DNA from: Bryum argenteum
Lineage: Eukaryota > Streptophyta > Bryopsida > Bryales > Bryaceae
Direction: 5' to 3'
Length of the DNA stretch: 64,000 nt
Assembly: GCA_037043015.1 (NCBI GenBank)
Contig: CM073326.1
Location: forward strand, 17,554,345 to 17,618,344
Part shown: positions 46,217 through 57,490 of the stretch, in pieces
Layout: every line of letters starts with the position of its first letter
Numbering within the stretch: position 1 is the stretch's first letter
The notes under the pieces: model-generated
Database searches by the model: none
What the model saw: the letters and a program-made list of their open reading frames with translations, nothing else
What the model was told of the DNA's origin: nothing
Position numbers and translations under genes: made by a program

Positions 46217-46934
46217 CATTTACAAAAGACGACCAATGTAAAAACTTCTTGAAGCCCATTTCTCTTCTTAAATTTCAAATTAAATTCATTTGTGGTTGGA
46301 TGAATTCCACAACAGAGATTAGGAGACATGTTACAGTGGAATTAAATTCTGATGTAGCCCTTTCCAGCTCATGAAAATGTACCATTAGTTTACAGAGTCT
46401 GTAAGTTGTCCTTACCAAGGCATGGTTGTGCTTTATTGAGGACATCAGTCCCTCCAACATCAAGTTTTCATGAGTATATGTGTGAAAAAAAGAATGCAAT
46501 TTATGGTCCTCAAATCAAGAAAGAAAATAAAAATAACATACCCCAACTCATGTCAAATGGGAATCCTATGGTAGGAATCCCATTAAAGAATTATGGAATT
46601 TAAAAATTGGTGGTGATGAGTGGAATATGAAATTTAAACAACACATTTTTATGAATAAATAGTAGAGAAATGAAAAGGAGTATGTTTATGGACATTGAAG
46701 GCACATGTTTACCCAAGAAGATTAATATACAATCCCAAATTCATGTGAACTAGATGAGTATAACGGCCAGGATCTTATCGCACCCAAGAAGATTAAAAAT
46801 GTGAAAAATAGAGAGTGTTTGTTTGGGAGGGTAAACTATGTTTTATTTGAAGCTTATTGTCAAAATTGAGATGAGAGGCTTCAAATTACGAGAATCAAAA
46901 TTTTAATCCTAAAATTGAACATGTAAACTTTTTT

Positions 46935-47552
46935 TGAGTAGGTTCCAGATAGATAGAAACTATGGTCTTTTCTAAGGGGCCGGCGTGAATGAAGTGTCCG
47001 TTCGTAATGCTAATATCCCGATGGCCACCGGACAAGGGGAATTTAGGACAATTCTACTTCCCCCTCTCGAGGGTGGACACTATAACTACGCTAGTTTCTA
47101 GCCTAGTCACTGGTGCCTTGAAGATACTTGACATAGTATCCCCCCAAAGGGCTTTGAGGTACCCATACAACAGGGTCCAAGGACCTCCCACAATAGTTGG
47201 GTGGACTATAGTGGTGAGCACCACGCCGGCATGGGGAATAGAACCCACAACCTCCTCATTGGGGGCTTAACCCCTAAAGGTTCTTGATGCAAAATTGTAA
47301 AAATAGACATACCCTTACTCCAGGCCTAAAAACTCTCAATCTAAGAATTACTTCAAGGATCCAACCGTAGGATCTTGAAGTTAACTTAACCTTCCACTCA
47401 CTTGCCAAAATTGAACCGTTGATTCTTCTTCATTTGTGAGATTATAATGGTCAAAGTTGGCTGAATTTTGGACTCCAGAAAGCAATTTTCGCTTTCCTGG
47501 ACCTTTAGGGGTTAAGCCCTAACCACCAAGCCAAGGCTTGTGGTGCCTAAGA
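46935..47552 (-). mobile_element. SINE copy split by a TTAA MITE, minus orientation
   Basis: Body and tail lie at 46935-47266 (GGAATAGAACCCACAACC is the reversed B-box region; GGTGGACTATAGTGGTGAGC is the shared body). The head with its A-box lies at 47516-47552 (AACCACCAAGCCAAGGCTTG reversed). The two halves are separated by the 47267-47515 element, which sits between A- and B-box. Confidence 0.65.
47267..47515 (+). mobile_element. 249-bp TTAA MITE (family E) inserted in a SINE
   Basis: The termini TTAA-CCCCTAAAGGTTC and GGACCTTTAGGGG-TTAA are near-perfect inverted repeats. The inside carries the family E core in reverse (AATGGTCAAAGTTGGCTGAA). Flanks GGGGGC and GCCCTAACC rejoin into continuous SINE sequence when one TTAA is kept, matching the uninterrupted copies at 39220 and 49235. 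Confidence 0.88.
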
Positions 47553-49040
47553 GTAGGTTCCATTATTACTTGGATGTAATGAGACCCCGTGTCAAAATTG
47601 GTTATGAGTTCACGGATTTAAATTGTTGGGTGCATGTCAAAGTGATTAGACTTTCAGGAACATCAAAGTATTGAATTCCTCTCAACATAGGGTGCTTCAC
47701 ATCTGCAAGGCTACAAATTGGCATGGTTAGGATCAAGCAACCTGGTAAAAAGTTGTTCAAGATATAGTGACCAACCGTAACTAGATTCCACAAATGTTGG
47801 CAAACTACTAGGGTCATAAGTAGAAGAATGTAAAATGTTGGGTCCTTGTTAAAAGTAGTTACAGATTCAAAAACGTTGAGGTGATGGATTCGCCTTAGAA
47901 ATAGGGTGTTGCACATCTACAAGGCTACGGTAGCCGTCAAGTTGGCATGGTTTAGGATCATGCAACAGTTGGTACTTATCCCATATATAGTGACCAATTT
48001 AACCTCTCACAAATTGAAGACCATCAAAGTCTTAGATGTGTGTCGACAGAAGGCCTTTCATATTTACGAGGGTAGAGTGGAAGACATGAGTTGTGCATGC
48101 TTTTGAACAAAACATGTAAAACTCATCTTAGATATAATGACAAAATTTGAAACTGATTTGACAAGTTACGAGGACCTTCATCATAATGGTCTTGATTTCC
48201 CTTTATTGACTGCGCCTTGGGCGTTGATATTGTATTTCTTCACTAATACCACTCCAAAAGGGACTTTAACAAAACACTCTTGCTTTGAAGTGGAGACGCA
48301 CGTAACCACCTCCAAACATTTTTGCATCGAAACAACACAAATTTTAGGTTTTACTTTAGCTAGCTCCTTAGAAGTTCTATGTTTTCTTTAAAACTAAATG
48401 GTTTTGTTCTTTTGCTAGGGAGATCTTCACTTGCTCAAATCTTTTTAAAAATGAGTTGTTTCAATAGCAAAGAAAAGAATAACCGCCAATGATGTCAAAT
48501 TTGGGTAATGAATCACAAATAAAGAAAACATAAATAATTTGGGGAAGATGCAATTTATGGTCCTAGCACAACACACTGCCCAAGAGGAAAAAATAAAAAT
48601 AAAAATCCTCAACCCCACAACCTCTGTCATAATAAAAGGAATATATAAAGGGTGGAATTCCATATCAAAACGCCAGGAATATAAAAGGGCCAGATGGATA
48701 TCAAGAATTTAAAATGAATATACTGCAATCCTCATGTCAAGATTGGTCACATAAAAAAGTGGACAAATCGAAATATGTTAAAAAACAGAAAGAAACACAA
48801 AAGACCCAAAAACAAATGGGGCAAAAAAAGAGCAAGAGTGGAGATGAAGCACATGGGAATAGCAATGAGAAAAATCCGAGGGCTGGGACAGATGGATAAA
48901 GAAAAAAAGAAAAAAATTTAAAAAATACACAAAGACCCCAAAAGAGGGGGCAGCTAGAGTGAAGCAAAAAATTTCATCCGAAAATCCAAAAACCCCAAAA
49001 ATAGGGTAAGAAAAGAGAAGGGAGGAGATGAAGCATATTG

Positions 49041-49081
<41 letters not shown>

Positions 49082-49215
49082 AGGGGAAGGGTAAAGCAAT
49101 TTTTTTTTTAATTTCAAATTGACCCAAAAAATGGGGGCGAAATAGGAGATGAATTGCATGGGAATTACAAAGATAACTGGAGAGGGTAGAGTTACCTAAA
49201 ACAATTCTATGCAAG
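47553..49215. other. gene-free DNA with an imperfect 200-bp duplication and a TA microsatellite
   Basis: Sequence around 47655-47790 (ATAGGGTG.TTCACATCTGCA, AAGGCTAC, GTTGGCATGG, ATATAGTGACCAA) recurs at about 47890-48000. A (TA)n run lies at about 49043-49077. No gene could be supported. Confidence 0.5.
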
Positions 49216-49410
49216 GCACCACAAGCCTAGGTTTGGTGTTAAGGCCTCATGGTCCCCACTGAGGAGGTCGTGGGTCTTGCACTCCACGGGCGCTGTGATG
49301 CTCAACACTATAATCGACCCAACTATGGTGTGGGGTTGATATGCCTCTTTGTATTTGGGTACCTGAAGGGTCATACCAAGTTGGGTATTTTTAAGGTAAG
49401 TCACACTAGT
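49216..49410 (+). mobile_element. partial SINE copy
   Basis: GGCACCACAAGCCTAGGTTT, a degenerate A-box (AGGTTTGGTG), GGAGGTCGTGGGTCTTGCAC at the B-box position, then CGACCCAACTATGGTGTGGG and GGGTACCTGAAGGGTCATAC follow the family order. The 3' half is missing. Confidence 0.55.
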
Positions 49411-50133
49411 AGTTTTTTCTCTGAGCAAAGTTTTTGCTACGGTACAAATGAATTTCTCAATTGATAATACATTAAGTGTTAAAGAAAAAAACAAAATTCT
49501 AAGCTAAATGTATAATGTATAATTCCTCTTTATACATTATACATGACCCAAAGATGCCAAATAAAGGGGCAAAACAAGATAAAGAGGAGATGAGAAACAA
49601 AGTAAACCAAAACAAAGACCCCCCATAAATAAAAAGGACAAAAAAGAGGTAGAGGAGTTGAAGCTACATGGAAATAGAAACGAAAAATCCAGCGGGCAGA
49701 ACAAAAAACTATTCAAAAGAAGCACATGGGGAAAATATAAGAAAAGCAAAACCCGAGGAGGAAGGAAGGGGGCAGCAGGGCAGATGTGAAAGTCAAGTGA
49801 GGGCAGGGGCAGAGGGCAGCAGCAGCAGCAGGGGCAGGGGCAGGGTCAGGGTCAGGCGGGCGGGCAGCAAAGCTAAGGCAGCCAGTTCAGGTCGTAATAA
49901 ATGGCGGGGGAGGGAAGAATAGAATAGGAAAGGCCAGGCTGCCATGTGTGAACGGCCCGCGCCCGCGCCCACTTTCAAAATCCCTCCCTCGCTCTCCGCC
50001 AGGCCACCCCGCCTTTCCCCCTCCCCAAGACCAACTCCCACATCTCTCATACTCTTACTCTCTTTCGATACTACTACTACTCCTCCTCATTCCAGTATTT
50101 TCAAATTTCAATTTCCATCTTGAATTGAGGAAC
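49411..50133 (+). promoter_or_regulatory. probable promoter region of the cyclin gene
   Basis: Gene-free DNA becomes GC-rich from about 49790, with GGGCAGG repeats, then CT-rich (50028-50095), which is usual near plant transcription starts. An AACGG core at 49951-49955 lies about 180 bp before the first upstream ORF. The exact start site cannot be placed. Confidence 0.4.
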
Positions 50134-50196
50134 ATGGCCGCAACGGCACGGCAAACGGCTCCCCTTCAACAATCATCGCCCCCTGCTGCTGCTTAA
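50134..50196 (+). promoter_or_regulatory. upstream ORF 1 in the cyclin leader (20 codons)
   Basis: AACATGGCC is a strong start context, and the frame ends at TAA 50194-50196 after a Pro/Ala-rich end (SSPPAAA). The cyclin ATG at 50542 has the context GAGGATGAC, which is less favourable at position -3/+4 in combination. If transcribed, ribosomes would meet this frame first. Confidence 0.5.
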
Positions 50197-50226
50197 GACC
50201 CTCCATCCCTGACACCCTCTCCCCTT

Positions 50227-50228
<2 letters not shown>

Positions 50229-50262
<34 letters not shown>
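50229..50262 (+). repeat. (CT)n microsatellite in the cyclin leader
   Basis: About 15 CT units lie between upstream ORFs 1 and 2. Confidence 0.85.
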
Positions 50263-50263
<1 letters not shown>

Positions 50264-50275
50264 ATTCCCTTTCTT

Positions 50276-50320
50276 ATGATCCCACTCCCCAAAGATCTCT
50301 CCCATTCTTGCGCTTCTTGA
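50276..50320 (+). promoter_or_regulatory. upstream ORF 2 in the cyclin leader (14 codons)
   Basis: ATG at 50276 reads MIPLPKDLSHSCAS to TGA at 50318-50320. The start context (TTATGA) is weak. Confidence 0.35.
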
Positions 50321-50500
50321 CTCCCATTCCCCTTCTTGCCCCACCAGATTCTGAGTCTCCAGTTTCTTTCCAGATTTTGAGTGATTGGGTGACAAGTGGC
50401 AATTGAGATTGGAAATCGAGGATTGCAGAGAAGAGGCTTTGTTTTTATAATCATCCCGGTTTGTAGAGGAGAGAGGATTGAGTTGCGGGAGGAGGTGAGG

Positions 50501-50512
50501 ATGATTGTGTAG
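50501..50512 (+). promoter_or_regulatory. upstream ORF 3 in the cyclin leader (3 codons)
   Basis: GAGGATGATTGTGTAG gives a minimal Met-Ile-Val-stop frame. It ends 29 bases before the cyclin ATG, and its start context is almost the same as that of the cyclin start. Confidence 0.4.
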
Positions 50513-50541
50513 AGGTGAGGGGAGTGGTTTTGGAGCTGAGG

Positions 50542-52460
50542 ATGACAGGTGGGGTTGAGAGTGCAAGACGTCTTCGCTCTCGGTCGTCGTCTGGCAATCT
50601 GAGTGAGGAAGTTCGGCAAACGAGAGCGGCGGCGAAGCGATCGGCGATGGAGGAAACGACCTCAAAGCCAGGGAGTTCGGCAATGCATCCCAAGAAACGG
50701 GCGGTCCAACCCGTGAGGAAACGCCCGGCGTTAGCAAACATTTCGAACGTTTCGCAGAATCAACGTCCGGTTGTGGTGGCGGCTGAGAAGCCGACTGTTG
50801 TAGAGTTGTTGAGACCACAGAACGATGAAAATGTTGCGTTTAGCTCTGAGGCGATTGCTTCTTTAGAGAGACGGACGGTTCAGAACCTCTATATTTCGAA
50901 AGAAGCCAAGGATCGAGTGAAGCAAGGTAGGTACAGTGATTGTCGGTGTTGGTTTTGGTTTTGGTTTTGGTAGGGTGAGTGTATTGATAGAGTTGGAATT
51001 GATGATTGTTTGATTTGCTTTGATTGCAGGTGATTTGTTCAGTGATCGCCCAAGCTCGCCGGAGAAAACAGGATGGTCTAATGGAGGATTGAGCTATCAA
51101 GATATTGACAATGATCACACTGATCCTCAAATGTGCAGCATGTATGCTACCGATATTTATGTACACTTGCGAATGGCAGAGGTGAGATTGCGTTCTCTCG
51201 AGAAATTGCAGTTTGATTGCAGTCTGTACGCGTGCATTTTGATCGAAACGGCTCCGCGTGGATTTTATTTATTGAAATGGCTTCGTCTGTGTGTTCGCAG
51301 ATTAAAAGGCGGCCATCGGCGAACTTCATGGAATCAATGCAGCAGGACATCAATCCGACAATGCGAGGAATTCTCGTTGATTGGCTTGTTGAGGTGAATA
51401 CGATTTTCGAAATTTTGATTTGGAGCGGATTGTGTTCCAAACGTCGGATTGCTTATCGCATTCTCTCTGTGCAGGTTGCGGAGGAATATAAATTGGTTCC
51501 GGATACATTGTATTTAACTGTCTCCTACATTGATCGCTTTCTTTCTACTCACATTGTAACCCGACAACGACTGCAGCTCCTTGGTGTCGCCTGCATGCTC
51601 ATTGCTGCGTGAGTTTCTAATGCTTATCCACTTCAGATTTTTCCAACGGAAGTGGTGATCAGTATTATATTTAATCCGATACTTTGCTGAAGTGCTTCTG
51701 CATTTGATTTCAGCAAATACGAAGAGATATGCGCTCCCCAGGTTGAGGAGTTTTGCTACATCACAGACAATACGTATTGCCGCGAAGAGGTACAATTCAC
51801 GTGAGATTTGAATACTATCGTTCAAACTTTTATGAAGCATTTAGATTGATGTCAGTGAACGTGTTCAGGTATTGGAAATGGAGAGAGGAGTGTTGAACGA
51901 ATTGAAGTTCGAGCTAACAACCCCCACAACCAAGAGCTTCTTGAGGAGGTTCATCCGAGCAGCGCAAGCTGGTTACAAAACCCCGACACTTGTTCTGGAG
52001 TTTCTAGGAAACTTTCTCGCGGAGCTTACGTTACTGGAATATGGGTTTTTGCCATTCCTTCCGTCTATGATCGCTGCCTCATCCGTATACCTCGCGAAGA
52101 TCACGCTCGACTCCTCATCGTGTCCCTGGGATGCCACACTGCAACATTACACTGGTTACAGGCCATCCGAACTCGAGAGTTGCGTGAAAGCGATCCATGA
52201 GCTTCAGCGTAATACCAAGAGCTGCTCACTCCCTGCAATCCGAGAGAAGTACAGGCAGCACAAGGTACCCTCGATCTCATCTATTATCACATTCTCTTTC
52301 ACAGGCAGATCGCATTCTCCTTAAAGGCTAACTACATTCCTTTTCATTTAACACGACGGATTGTTTTGACACCCTCTTTCGTTGTCTGCAGTTTAAGTGC
52401 GTGGCTTCATTAGCTCCACCAGCGGTACTACCCGAGGAATACTTCAAGGACCTTGAATAA
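50542..52460 (+). CDS. CYCA1: A-type cyclin, CYCA1-like (7 exons)
   Basis: Exons 50542-50926, 51030-51181, 51301-51393, 51475-51608, 51714-51789, 51869-52264 and 52392-52460 join in frame to 434 aa. A destruction box, RPALANISN, lies at residues 61-69 in a basic N-terminus, so the protein should be degraded by the anaphase-promoting complex. The N-terminal cyclin fold holds MRGILVDWLVEV (about 200-211) and LYLTVSYIDRFLS, then LQLLGVACMLIAAKYEEICA and VEEFCYITDNTY, which are the A-type signature. The C-terminal fold follows, with PTTKSFLRRFIRAAQAG and LAELTLLEYGFLPFLPS. It would partner CDKA in S to early M phase in the nucleus. AACAAT-like variation is absent and no disabling change is seen. 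The ATG at 50542 is the first Met in the open frame after splicing evidence begins. Confidence 0.94.
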
Positions 52461-54894
52461 CAAGCAGTGAAGAATCTCGTCATCAAAAAACTTCGTGAAA
52501 TACACATCAACCAGCATAGAACCACAAAAAGCAAAAACTTCAACTCAAGATTGTGCAGAACGGCTTCGATCGACGTTTGTGAAAAGGCTGATTTTCGAGG
52601 ATGGTGCTAGCTGCTGCCATCCGACCGTCGAGTGAGTGAGTATATCCACACCGTAACGAGCCATCATGTGCTTCCTCTACCCCCCTAGCGGTGGTAGTAA
52701 GCCCATGATTACAGGAAAACGAGAACAATCCGAGGGACCTTTTCATTTCGTAAGTTATCATTTGTTACTTATAGCTGTTTCTACAGGAACAGTGGCGCCA
52801 TGTGCATGGCTCTTGCACATGTTTTAAGTTAACGTGAGAGATGGTATCTCCAGAGACAGAGATTGAAAGGGCCTCCACATTTGTAATAATATGTAAAACT
52901 CTCAAAAACATTTTTCAATACCAAAAAAAAATATTGACATTCAATTCACGTTTCACTCACTGCCAGATTTTTCTCTGTTTTTCAATGCCAGACTGATCCT
53001 GTCGACAGTTGACGAATATGGATGTTACCACTTTTTTCCCTTTTGTGTTTCCAGATGCTTCAAACTGAGGGGACACACATCATTGTAATGTAATGTACTC
53101 TGCCTCAACAGTAAAGGATGGTGGGTGTAGTATTTTAAACCTATTGTTGTCATGTTGAAAGCTCCCCTTTACTTACTGATGTACATACACCCCACATCAT
53201 AAAGACTAGTGCTGGGAGCGATAATCGATTTGTAACAGTTCTGTCCCCTGATTTAGCTTACACCTTTTTCTAGTTCCTTAAGCCAATTGTTTGAATGAGA
53301 AACTCCTTGTTCAGATGTGGGATCATTTACTGCAGGAAAAATAGACCATCGGCATGGATGAAGGCGGACAAGGTACAGGGTGTCAGGAGTATGATTTTTA
53401 TTTGCATGGTCAAACTATACATTGTTGGCAGCGAATGGACTCTTTAATGGATGTGAGAGAGAGAGAGATGTTCAAAAACATGGCGTTGAATAGTCACCTT
53501 TGAAATATCTGCAAAATGAAGGGCTTTTATGTTCCACATGATATTGATGGTGAGACGAGCTTTGATGTGAACGGGACGAGATCCATGACAGTATGTATGA
53601 CAGTAGTGTATCTACCCATGCAAAAGTGTATTGCCTCATACTACTACGTTGCGGATGTGCCTTAAATATGTCCATGCATTAAAGCCCACAGTATCTTGAA
53701 TTATACTGAAAGGGTTCATTATTTCTCAAAATGATAGAAGCCTCAGATTATCCATTGCTACTTTTAAGGTCAGTTTTCAAACGCATTTGAATTTCCAAGA
53801 ATAGTTGTCCTTTTATGCTCCATCCTACTTCGTAGGAAGCCAGGGCCACATGTCACATGTACATTCGTTGTTACCCTTGAGAAAGGTGACATGTCACTCT
53901 GTAGTCCACCTGTACTCGACATCATAGTTTGAACGGGAGCCACCCAGATCCTCCTGCTAAAATGGATAGTTGGTCCACAAAATATCATCACAGCATTGAC
54001 AAAAACAACGCGCGTAAAAATTCTTACCAAATGACGAGTCTAGCTTAGGACCCACAAAACATGTGTTGATTGAACCAACGCACCCCCCATCCTTAATCAT
54101 GTGGGTATTGTGAGAAATCTTTAAGTACATGATGATAATACAACAATTATTACAAGAGCGCCACCAAGTACTAATCGAGGAGCGACCTACAAGGTGCAGG
54201 GGGGCGGTTCAAATATTTTGATACAAGAAACGTACTCGTCGAGGAGCAAAGAACGAGGTAAGCCGGGGGGCAGTTTGAATATTTTTTTCTTGGGGGGGGG
54301 GGGGCAAGGGGACTAAAAAGGTGGCTGAAGTGGCTGCCAAGCTCAAATACGGGAGCATATTATGCCATCAGAGTAGAAAAAAGAGGAATTCAAATTTTGG
54401 TGCCATTCAGTGATCTATGGCTTTTAGGGCAAACAAACTACTTATTTGTCATGGCATGGTCAATAGGGAAGCGGGGTCGGTCCGTGCCAGCCTTGCAATA
54501 GGCAATTTATATCATTTGTTCCACCCTTTGTTCCCCAATTTGAATTTTTTGTCTCAGCTACTCTACTACATTTTTTTTTTTGGCTTCTCTTGCGACCCTA
54601 AATTGGGTCGCAAAAATCCCATCTTCGTACATCTTAAAGTAACCCTATCCATTATGAGGCTTAAAAGTTTACATGTTTGTAAGTAGAAAAAAGGGTTGCT
54701 TTAGCATAGGATGTCACTCACACATGCACCATATCTTACATGTTTAGTTGTGGGTCTTACTAAAATTGTTCAAGGCTTGTGTTTTGGAATTTCATAGGGT
54801 TGTTTTTTGGGTCAGAAGCATCGAAGAATGACCGTGCTTGGGAATTACACATTTGTAGTATATGAATCTTATTAGGTGAGTTTGTGAATTTTTA
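52461..54894. other. 3' flank of the cyclin gene and gene-free DNA
   Basis: The first part is probably 3' UTR. A 60-bp block (CGAGGAGC.A...GGTGCAGGGGGGCGGTTCAA / GGTAAGCCGGGGGGCAGTTTGAA) is duplicated at about 54175 and 54240. A G14 run lies near 54292. No further gene is visible. Confidence 0.45.
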
Positions 54895-55000
54895 CACGGG
54901 GTTTTGGTGGAATATTTATGGGGCACTAGTGGTTAAGTAGGAACTAGCGTAGTATTCACCTTGAGAGGGCAAGAAGTTCTGCCATTGGTATTATTTGGAG
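54895..55000 (+). mobile_element. SINE fragment
   Basis: GCACTAGTGGTTAAGTAGGA, ACTAGCGTAGTATTCACCTT and GAGAGGGCAAGAAGT match the second half of the SINE body (compare 40245-40300). Head and tail are missing. Confidence 0.45.
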
Positions 55001-55255
55001 TCTAAATCTAGTTTGTGCTAGTAGAAACGGGGTAGAGGAATGCAAAGGCTTGGTGTCTACAAGGGCTCAAAATAAATCCTTCGTTCTTCAAGACCTCCTT
55101 TCTAGTAGCACTCAATTCCATTATTGTCTTCTAATGTTTCGTATATATATATATATAGGCTTTGTATGATTTTGATATCCTTGTGGAGCTCATAGGTCAA
55201 AGAGAACTCACAACAACAATACTTCCAATGTTTTTCGGTGATCTCATGGCCACTT

Positions 55256-55523
55256 TTAACCCCTAACTCTCCTTGAAGCCCGAAACGGGTTTCGGAGGTT
55301 CCCGCAGGAGAAAAACTCAGCCAACTTTGACCATTATAATCTCACAAATGAGGAAGAATGAACGGTTCAAATTTGGTATGTGAGATGAATGTCAAGTGAA
55401 CTTTGAGATCTTACGGTTGAATCTTTCAAATAATGCTTAGATTGAGATTTTTTGAGCTGAATCTAAAGGAAGGTCAAATTTTGTGACTTAGACCGTTTTG
55501 CAACAAGGAGAGTTAGGGGTTAA
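55256..55523 (+). mobile_element. 268-bp TTAA MITE (family E)
   Basis: TTAA-CCCCTAACTCTCCTTG and CAAGGAGAGTTAGGGG-TTAA are 16-bp perfect inverted repeats. The interior carries CAGCCAACTTTGACCATTAT, GAACGGTTCAAATTT and a paired CCCGAAACGGGTTTCGG palindrome. It is closely similar to the inner element at 59532-59798 in reverse orientation. Confidence 0.9.
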
Positions 55524-56559
55524 TAGTAACTCACGAAGTAAAAATAGAGGGTTGATTTCTTTATTTCACCCTTTTCCGCCGGCAAGGCCTCTGAAATGTT
55601 CAACGATTGAACATTTCTTGGCCCTACCTTGTCACGGCCTCCCGAGTGCTCAACAAACTTTTAAGTCTTGAAGGAACATATCATAGAAGCTAGTCAAATA
55701 TGAACTTATACCTTCATTATATGATATGAGCATCTCACTTTTGTGCAACCCATATCATTCCAAATTCCTTCGAGTTTTTTTTGGGGTCCTTCAAAATCGT
55801 CGGGGGACGGCTACCGAATAAGGTGTAATTGAGATTGAAGCGGAGTACAAGCAGGCTCTCAAGTACAAACTCAAAGCTCAAGAAAGGAGTGCATGCACAT
55901 GTACCAACACTGGAGTGGGTTGGACTTCAAAAACAATTCAGAAAAAAATCGATAGGCATGCTAGTATTTAGCCGATGCTACGCTATTATATAATTATAAC
56001 GACTACTTTCCAAAGTGCAATGAATGAATGGCGAAGTCGTAATGGCACATCGCCCCATGAACTATCGAGTACCACACTCTCGATGCGGCCGCGGGCATGA
56101 GCAAGCAAGGCTCGCTCTCAAACTCGAGCTTATGCATTAAATATTTCTGGTATGAAAATTAAGAGACAAAAGCTTCTAGTCACAAGGGATTTGTTTAGTT
56201 GCATAGTACGGTCGCAATCCCTCGATTTTCTCCCGTGCCAGCTTGGCCACCGCTTGATTAGATTGGATTAATTGGTGAAAGTACAGCCAATTCAAAAGGC
56301 AACTTTGTTTGTTATTTAAATGAGAAAACAAAATTCCAAACTTTAAACAAAATTCCAAACTTTGAACAAAATTGTGGGTGGGTTTGAATAGTGGAGTCCT
56401 GAACATTATGTTGTGGATAAGGATCCTCTATGGACTCAAAGACTAGTAGAAAAGTGTTTTATTTCCACCAAGGTCTTAGTTACTAAGAAAGATTGCTTAA
56501 AATTGACCCTGTATTGCTAATGGCTTACTATACCTTTGACACCTGAACGTCTTAAACTC
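55524..56559. other. gene-free DNA
   Basis: No gene or repeat is recognised. A GC-rich patch with GCGGCCGC lies at about 56088. Confidence 0.4.
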
Positions 56560-57490
56560 TTTTAAACGAGAAAATACATTTTTAGAAAATTGTCATAGAT
56601 GAAAATGAAGCTAAGCTATTAAGATCTAAACTTGTAATAGACTTGTTGTAGGTTATGTGGACCAAATTTGAGTCATGAAGTTTCATAATTTGGTAAATCG
56701 TAATGTATCAATACTTAAAAGAAACTGCAAAATTTCATCATTTTCACTTCGTAGTGGAAATTCTATCAACAGACCAATCACAATCAAAAACTCACCGACT
56801 ACAAAGTTGTTCACCTTCATTTCCATAGCATCTTTGCCACAAAGAAACATCAACAAAATTTCTTGGCTAGAAAAAAAAACTTGCAGTGATAAAAATTGCA
56901 CAATTTTTTTAGAAAGGAACAATTGTCCAAAAGTAGACTGTTTACACTCATATTCATGTTTTATCCTCAAAACATCTTTGATCTTGTCAAGATCAAAGTT
57001 TCTACCACTATAACTAGACTCTAACTTGAGGCCATTCCAAAAAATAAATTTGAATCCAACAGTGGATGAAGGAGATATAGCTCCTCAAATGTCATCCATA
57101 TTTTCACTGACATAGCATCATTGGAAATCCAATAGCAAAAGTATTTAGATCAAAAAACTTACAAATAGAAAGTTGTTAAGAATCACCTTATGATCACGAT
57201 CATGAAAAAAAATTCATGAAAAATTATTTTTGATATCACATGATTGGCTTGCAACGGTAAAAGTGTAAAACATGCCCCATGCTTGGAAACCCAAAAACAA
57301 TAAAACAATTCATGTCATTAATTCAAATTTCATTTTATGAGTGAATTCTTTTACGACACAAACTAGACTTGATTTGGAACTTAACTCAAGTGATTTTACC
57401 CACAACAAACCTCCGATGATGAAGTTATGGCTCTTCAAAGCTGTTTCCTTCCATCCAAAATGCAGTTTTTCTACATTCAGCTCGTTGAAC
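56560..57490 (+). mobile_element. degenerate family A element, about 930 bp
   Basis: It begins near ACTCTTTTAAACGAG and ends near TTTTTCTACATTCAGCTCGT. The body follows 20137-21116 in the same orientation (GATGAAAATGAAGCTAAGCT, TTGTTCACCTTCATTTCC, CATGCCCCATGCTTGG, ACTAGACTTGATTTGG). The terminal TTAA and CCCC have decayed, and many substitutions show it is an old copy. Confidence 0.7.

Noticed and set aside
47602..48106. A leucine-rich-repeat-like fragment (LKTIKVLDVC) suggesting a resistance gene remnant
   Set aside because: The likeness is short, breaks between frames, and is better explained by the imperfect 200-bp duplication.
12720..49400. LTR retrotransposons
   Set aside because: I found no long direct repeats with TG..CA ends, no primer binding site and no reverse transcriptase or integrase motifs.
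49960..50818. Minus-strand frames of 148-236 codons opposite the cyclin start
   Set aside because: They are antisense to the cyclin leader and first exon in CT/GA-rich DNA.
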